6,130 nt of DNA from Opitutia bacterium (GTDB taxonomy: Bacteria > Verrucomicrobiota > Verrucomicrobiia > Opitutales > Seribacteraceae), in contig JABGUO010000427.1 of the NCBI GenBank assembly GCA_018646565.1, positions 1-6,130 on the forward strand, in the 5' to 3' direction. The notes beneath the pieces are model-generated. The model was not told where the DNA came from. It was given only the letters and a program-made list of their open reading frames with translations, and did not search any database. The translations under genes and the position numbers were made by a program. The first letter of the stretch is position 1. Every line of letters starts with the position of its first letter. Below are positions 4,802 through 6,130 of this stretch, in pieces.

Positions 4802-6130
4802 GTGGTCGGATCAGGAAAAGATGATAATATTGCCACTCACCTGGCCAATGCATCTGTTCTTGCCCCAGACCAATTAGCAATCGTTTCAGCAAGAACTGGT
4901 TTTTTCGAACCTCGTTCGTTTCAAGAACTCTATCGGGAAGTTCAGATCTGTGCGGACTTTTTAAAAACCAAAAGCATTTCTAAAAATGATCATGTGTTGC
5001 TGGCGGTAAAGCCGGGCTATCAATTAATTCTTATTGCCTTCGCACTGTTTTACCTAGGGGCAGTTCCCATTATTATTGATCCCGGTATGGGCTTAAAGGC
5101 ATTTCTCAAGTGTATTAAAAATACCAAACCCACTGCATTAATTGGAATTTCATTGATCCATGTATTGAGTAAATTCATACCCCGTCCATTTCGATCAATC
5201 GAAAAAAAGGTGTTGATTCAATCCAATCATTTTTCGAATGAAATTAAAAAGAGGAAAAGTAACCACACGACACTACCAGCCACCACCCTACCCCAAGACT
5301 TGGCCGCAATCGTATTTACTTCTGGATCCACTGGTACTCCTAAGGGGGTGTGCTATTCCCACCAAGTTTTTGAGGCACAAATTAATCACCTACGAAAGGA
5401 TTTCGGGATTGAAAAGGGAGAAAAAGATTTAGCAACCCTTCCGATCTTTGCCCTTTTTAATCCTGCCCTGGGAGTTACTTCTGTAATTCCAGATATAAAT
5501 CCAAGAAAGCCCAGCACTGCAGACCCCAAAAAACTCACCCGATCCATTCAGGAGTTTGAAATAACCACTGCGTTCACATCCCCCATTATTGGGGAAAAAA
5601 TTGTCGCCTCTTGTTATTCACAGAAAATTACGCTCCCAAAAATTAAACGGTTTTTACTGGCCGGTGCTCCGGCGCATCCCTCGCTAGTGCACGATCTTTC
5701 CAAAGTAATTCCAAATGGAAAAGTAATTCTTCCGTACGGAGCAACCGAAGCACTTCCCATTTCTGCTGCTAATCATATTGAGGTAAACAAGCTATCCCGG
5801 GATATTTCCCTTGGGCAAGGTTCGTGCCTCGGTCGACCCCTTCAAGGAAATACAGTACGCATCGCACCCATTAGCTTTTCTCCCTTTGAATCAGGACTCA
5901 ATTGCCCCCAAGAAATGCCCCAAGGTGAGGTAGGTGAAATTTGTGTTTCCGGACCGGTAGTAAGTCAGGAGTATTTTCGGATGCCCGGAGCCACAGTGGA
6001 TTCAAAATTTCATGACGGGCAACTAAATTATCATAGGATGGGCGATTTAGGCTATTTTGACTCGGAGGGATTCCTTCGATTTCTTGGACGAAAAGTTGAA
6101 AGAATTATTACCCAAGATGGCCCATTAGAA
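4802..6130 (+). CDS. oleC: OleC-like adenylate-forming enzyme (beta-lactone synthetase family), 3' end outside window
   Basis: This is an ANL-superfamily (acyl-CoA synthetase-like) enzyme. Characterised OleC adenylates a long-chain beta-hydroxy acid made by OleA and OleD and closes it to a beta-lactone, which OleB decarboxylates to an olefin. All 443 visible codons are open: NIATHLANA near the start, the P-loop FTSGSTGTPKG (172-182), LPIFALFNPALGVTSVIPD typical of OleC, PYGATE (311-316), GEVGEI, RMGDLGY (412-418) and the hinge GRKVERI (429-435). About 100-120 C-terminal residues, including the catalytic lysine region, should lie beyond the edge. The start must be GTG 4802. The trxB stop precedes it in frame, no other plausible start codon follows nearby, and the first in-frame ATG is residue 96, inside the conserved fold. 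With no Shine-Dalgarno, translation is probably coupled to trxB. oleA and oleB are not in the window; oleD may follow. A different fatty-acid ligase is possible, but the central segment favours OleC. Confidence 0.88.
   Translation, partial: MVGSGKDDNIATHLANASVLAPDQLAIVSARTGFFEPRSFQELYREVQICADFLKTKSISKNDHVLLAVKPGYQLILIAFALFYLGAVPIIIDPGMGLKAFLKCIKNTKPTALIGISLIHVLSKFIPRPFRSIEKKVLIQSNHFSNEIKKRKSNHTTLPATTLPQDLAAIVFTSGSTGTPKGVCYSHQVFEAQINHLRKDFGIEKGEKDLATLPIFALFNPALGVTSVIPDINPRKPSTADPKKLTRSIQEFEITTAFTSPIIGEKIVASCYSQKITLPKIKRFLLAGAPAHPSLVHDLSKVIPNGKVILPYGATEALPISAANHIEVNKLSRDISLGQGSCLGRPLQGNTVRIAPISFSPFESGLNCPQEMPQGEVGEICVSGPVVSQEYFRMPGATVDSKFHDGQLNYHRMGDLGYFDSEGFLRFLGRKVERIITQDGPLE

Noticed and set aside
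4437..4877. Plus-strand ORF across the trxB-oleC junction
   Set aside because: It is a shadow in another frame of trxB and the start of oleC, both of which have full family motifs; its own translation shows no domain character.
5238..5432. Short plus-strand ORF inside oleC
   Set aside because: It lies out of frame over the conserved P-loop region of oleC and has no features of its own.

Overview
The window is a stretch of bacterial chromosome, AT-rich (about 40% GC by eye). It holds three complete genes, one gene cut by the right edge, one apparently broken gene and a 494-base leader with no recognisable gene. The lineage is most likely Verrucomicrobiota, perhaps a marine Opitutae/Puniceicoccales-type organism. 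This is inference from recalled family resemblance: the TrxB FAD-binding loop GTGCAG, a SulP transporter with the GPTNATS and GEIFFAAADLF segments, and an OleC-type enzyme. No ribosomal or other phylogenetic marker is present. Start codons mostly lack a Shine-Dalgarno sequence, which fits such lineages but does not prove the assignment.

Layout, left to right. (1) Bases 1-494 contain no supported gene. They carry two related inverted repeats with the core ACATCCTTGT, each close to a -10-like box, and a diverged pair of direct repeats about 200 bases apart. (2) 495-2354 (+) encodes a SulP-family anion transporter with a C-terminal STAS domain. (3) 2358-2899 (-) is a small coiled-coil protein of unknown function. 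Its frame is cut by a TAG at codon 26 and probably again by a one-base loss in an A run near the C-terminus, so I call it a pseudogene. (4) 2945-3775 (-) encodes a TatD-family metal-dependent hydrolase just upstream of the coiled-coil gene on the same strand. (5) 3776-3868 is a 93-base divergent promoter region. (6) 3869-4798 (+) encodes thioredoxin reductase TrxB. (7) 4802-6130 (+) encodes the first 443 residues of an OleC-like adenylate-forming enzyme (beta-lactone synthetase family). It starts at GTG three bases after the trxB stop, in the same frame, and runs off the window.

The genes do not form one pathway. tatD plus the broken coiled-coil gene look like a minus-strand transcription unit, and trxB plus oleC a plus-strand unit driven from the shared 93-base region. 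The sulP gene converges on the tatD unit and has its own leader. The most unusual points are the doubly damaged coiled-coil gene, the tight trxB-oleC junction away from any visible oleA or oleB, and the paired inverted repeats in front of sulP. I see no mobile element, CRISPR array, tRNA or rRNA, and no convincing evidence of a wholly new system.
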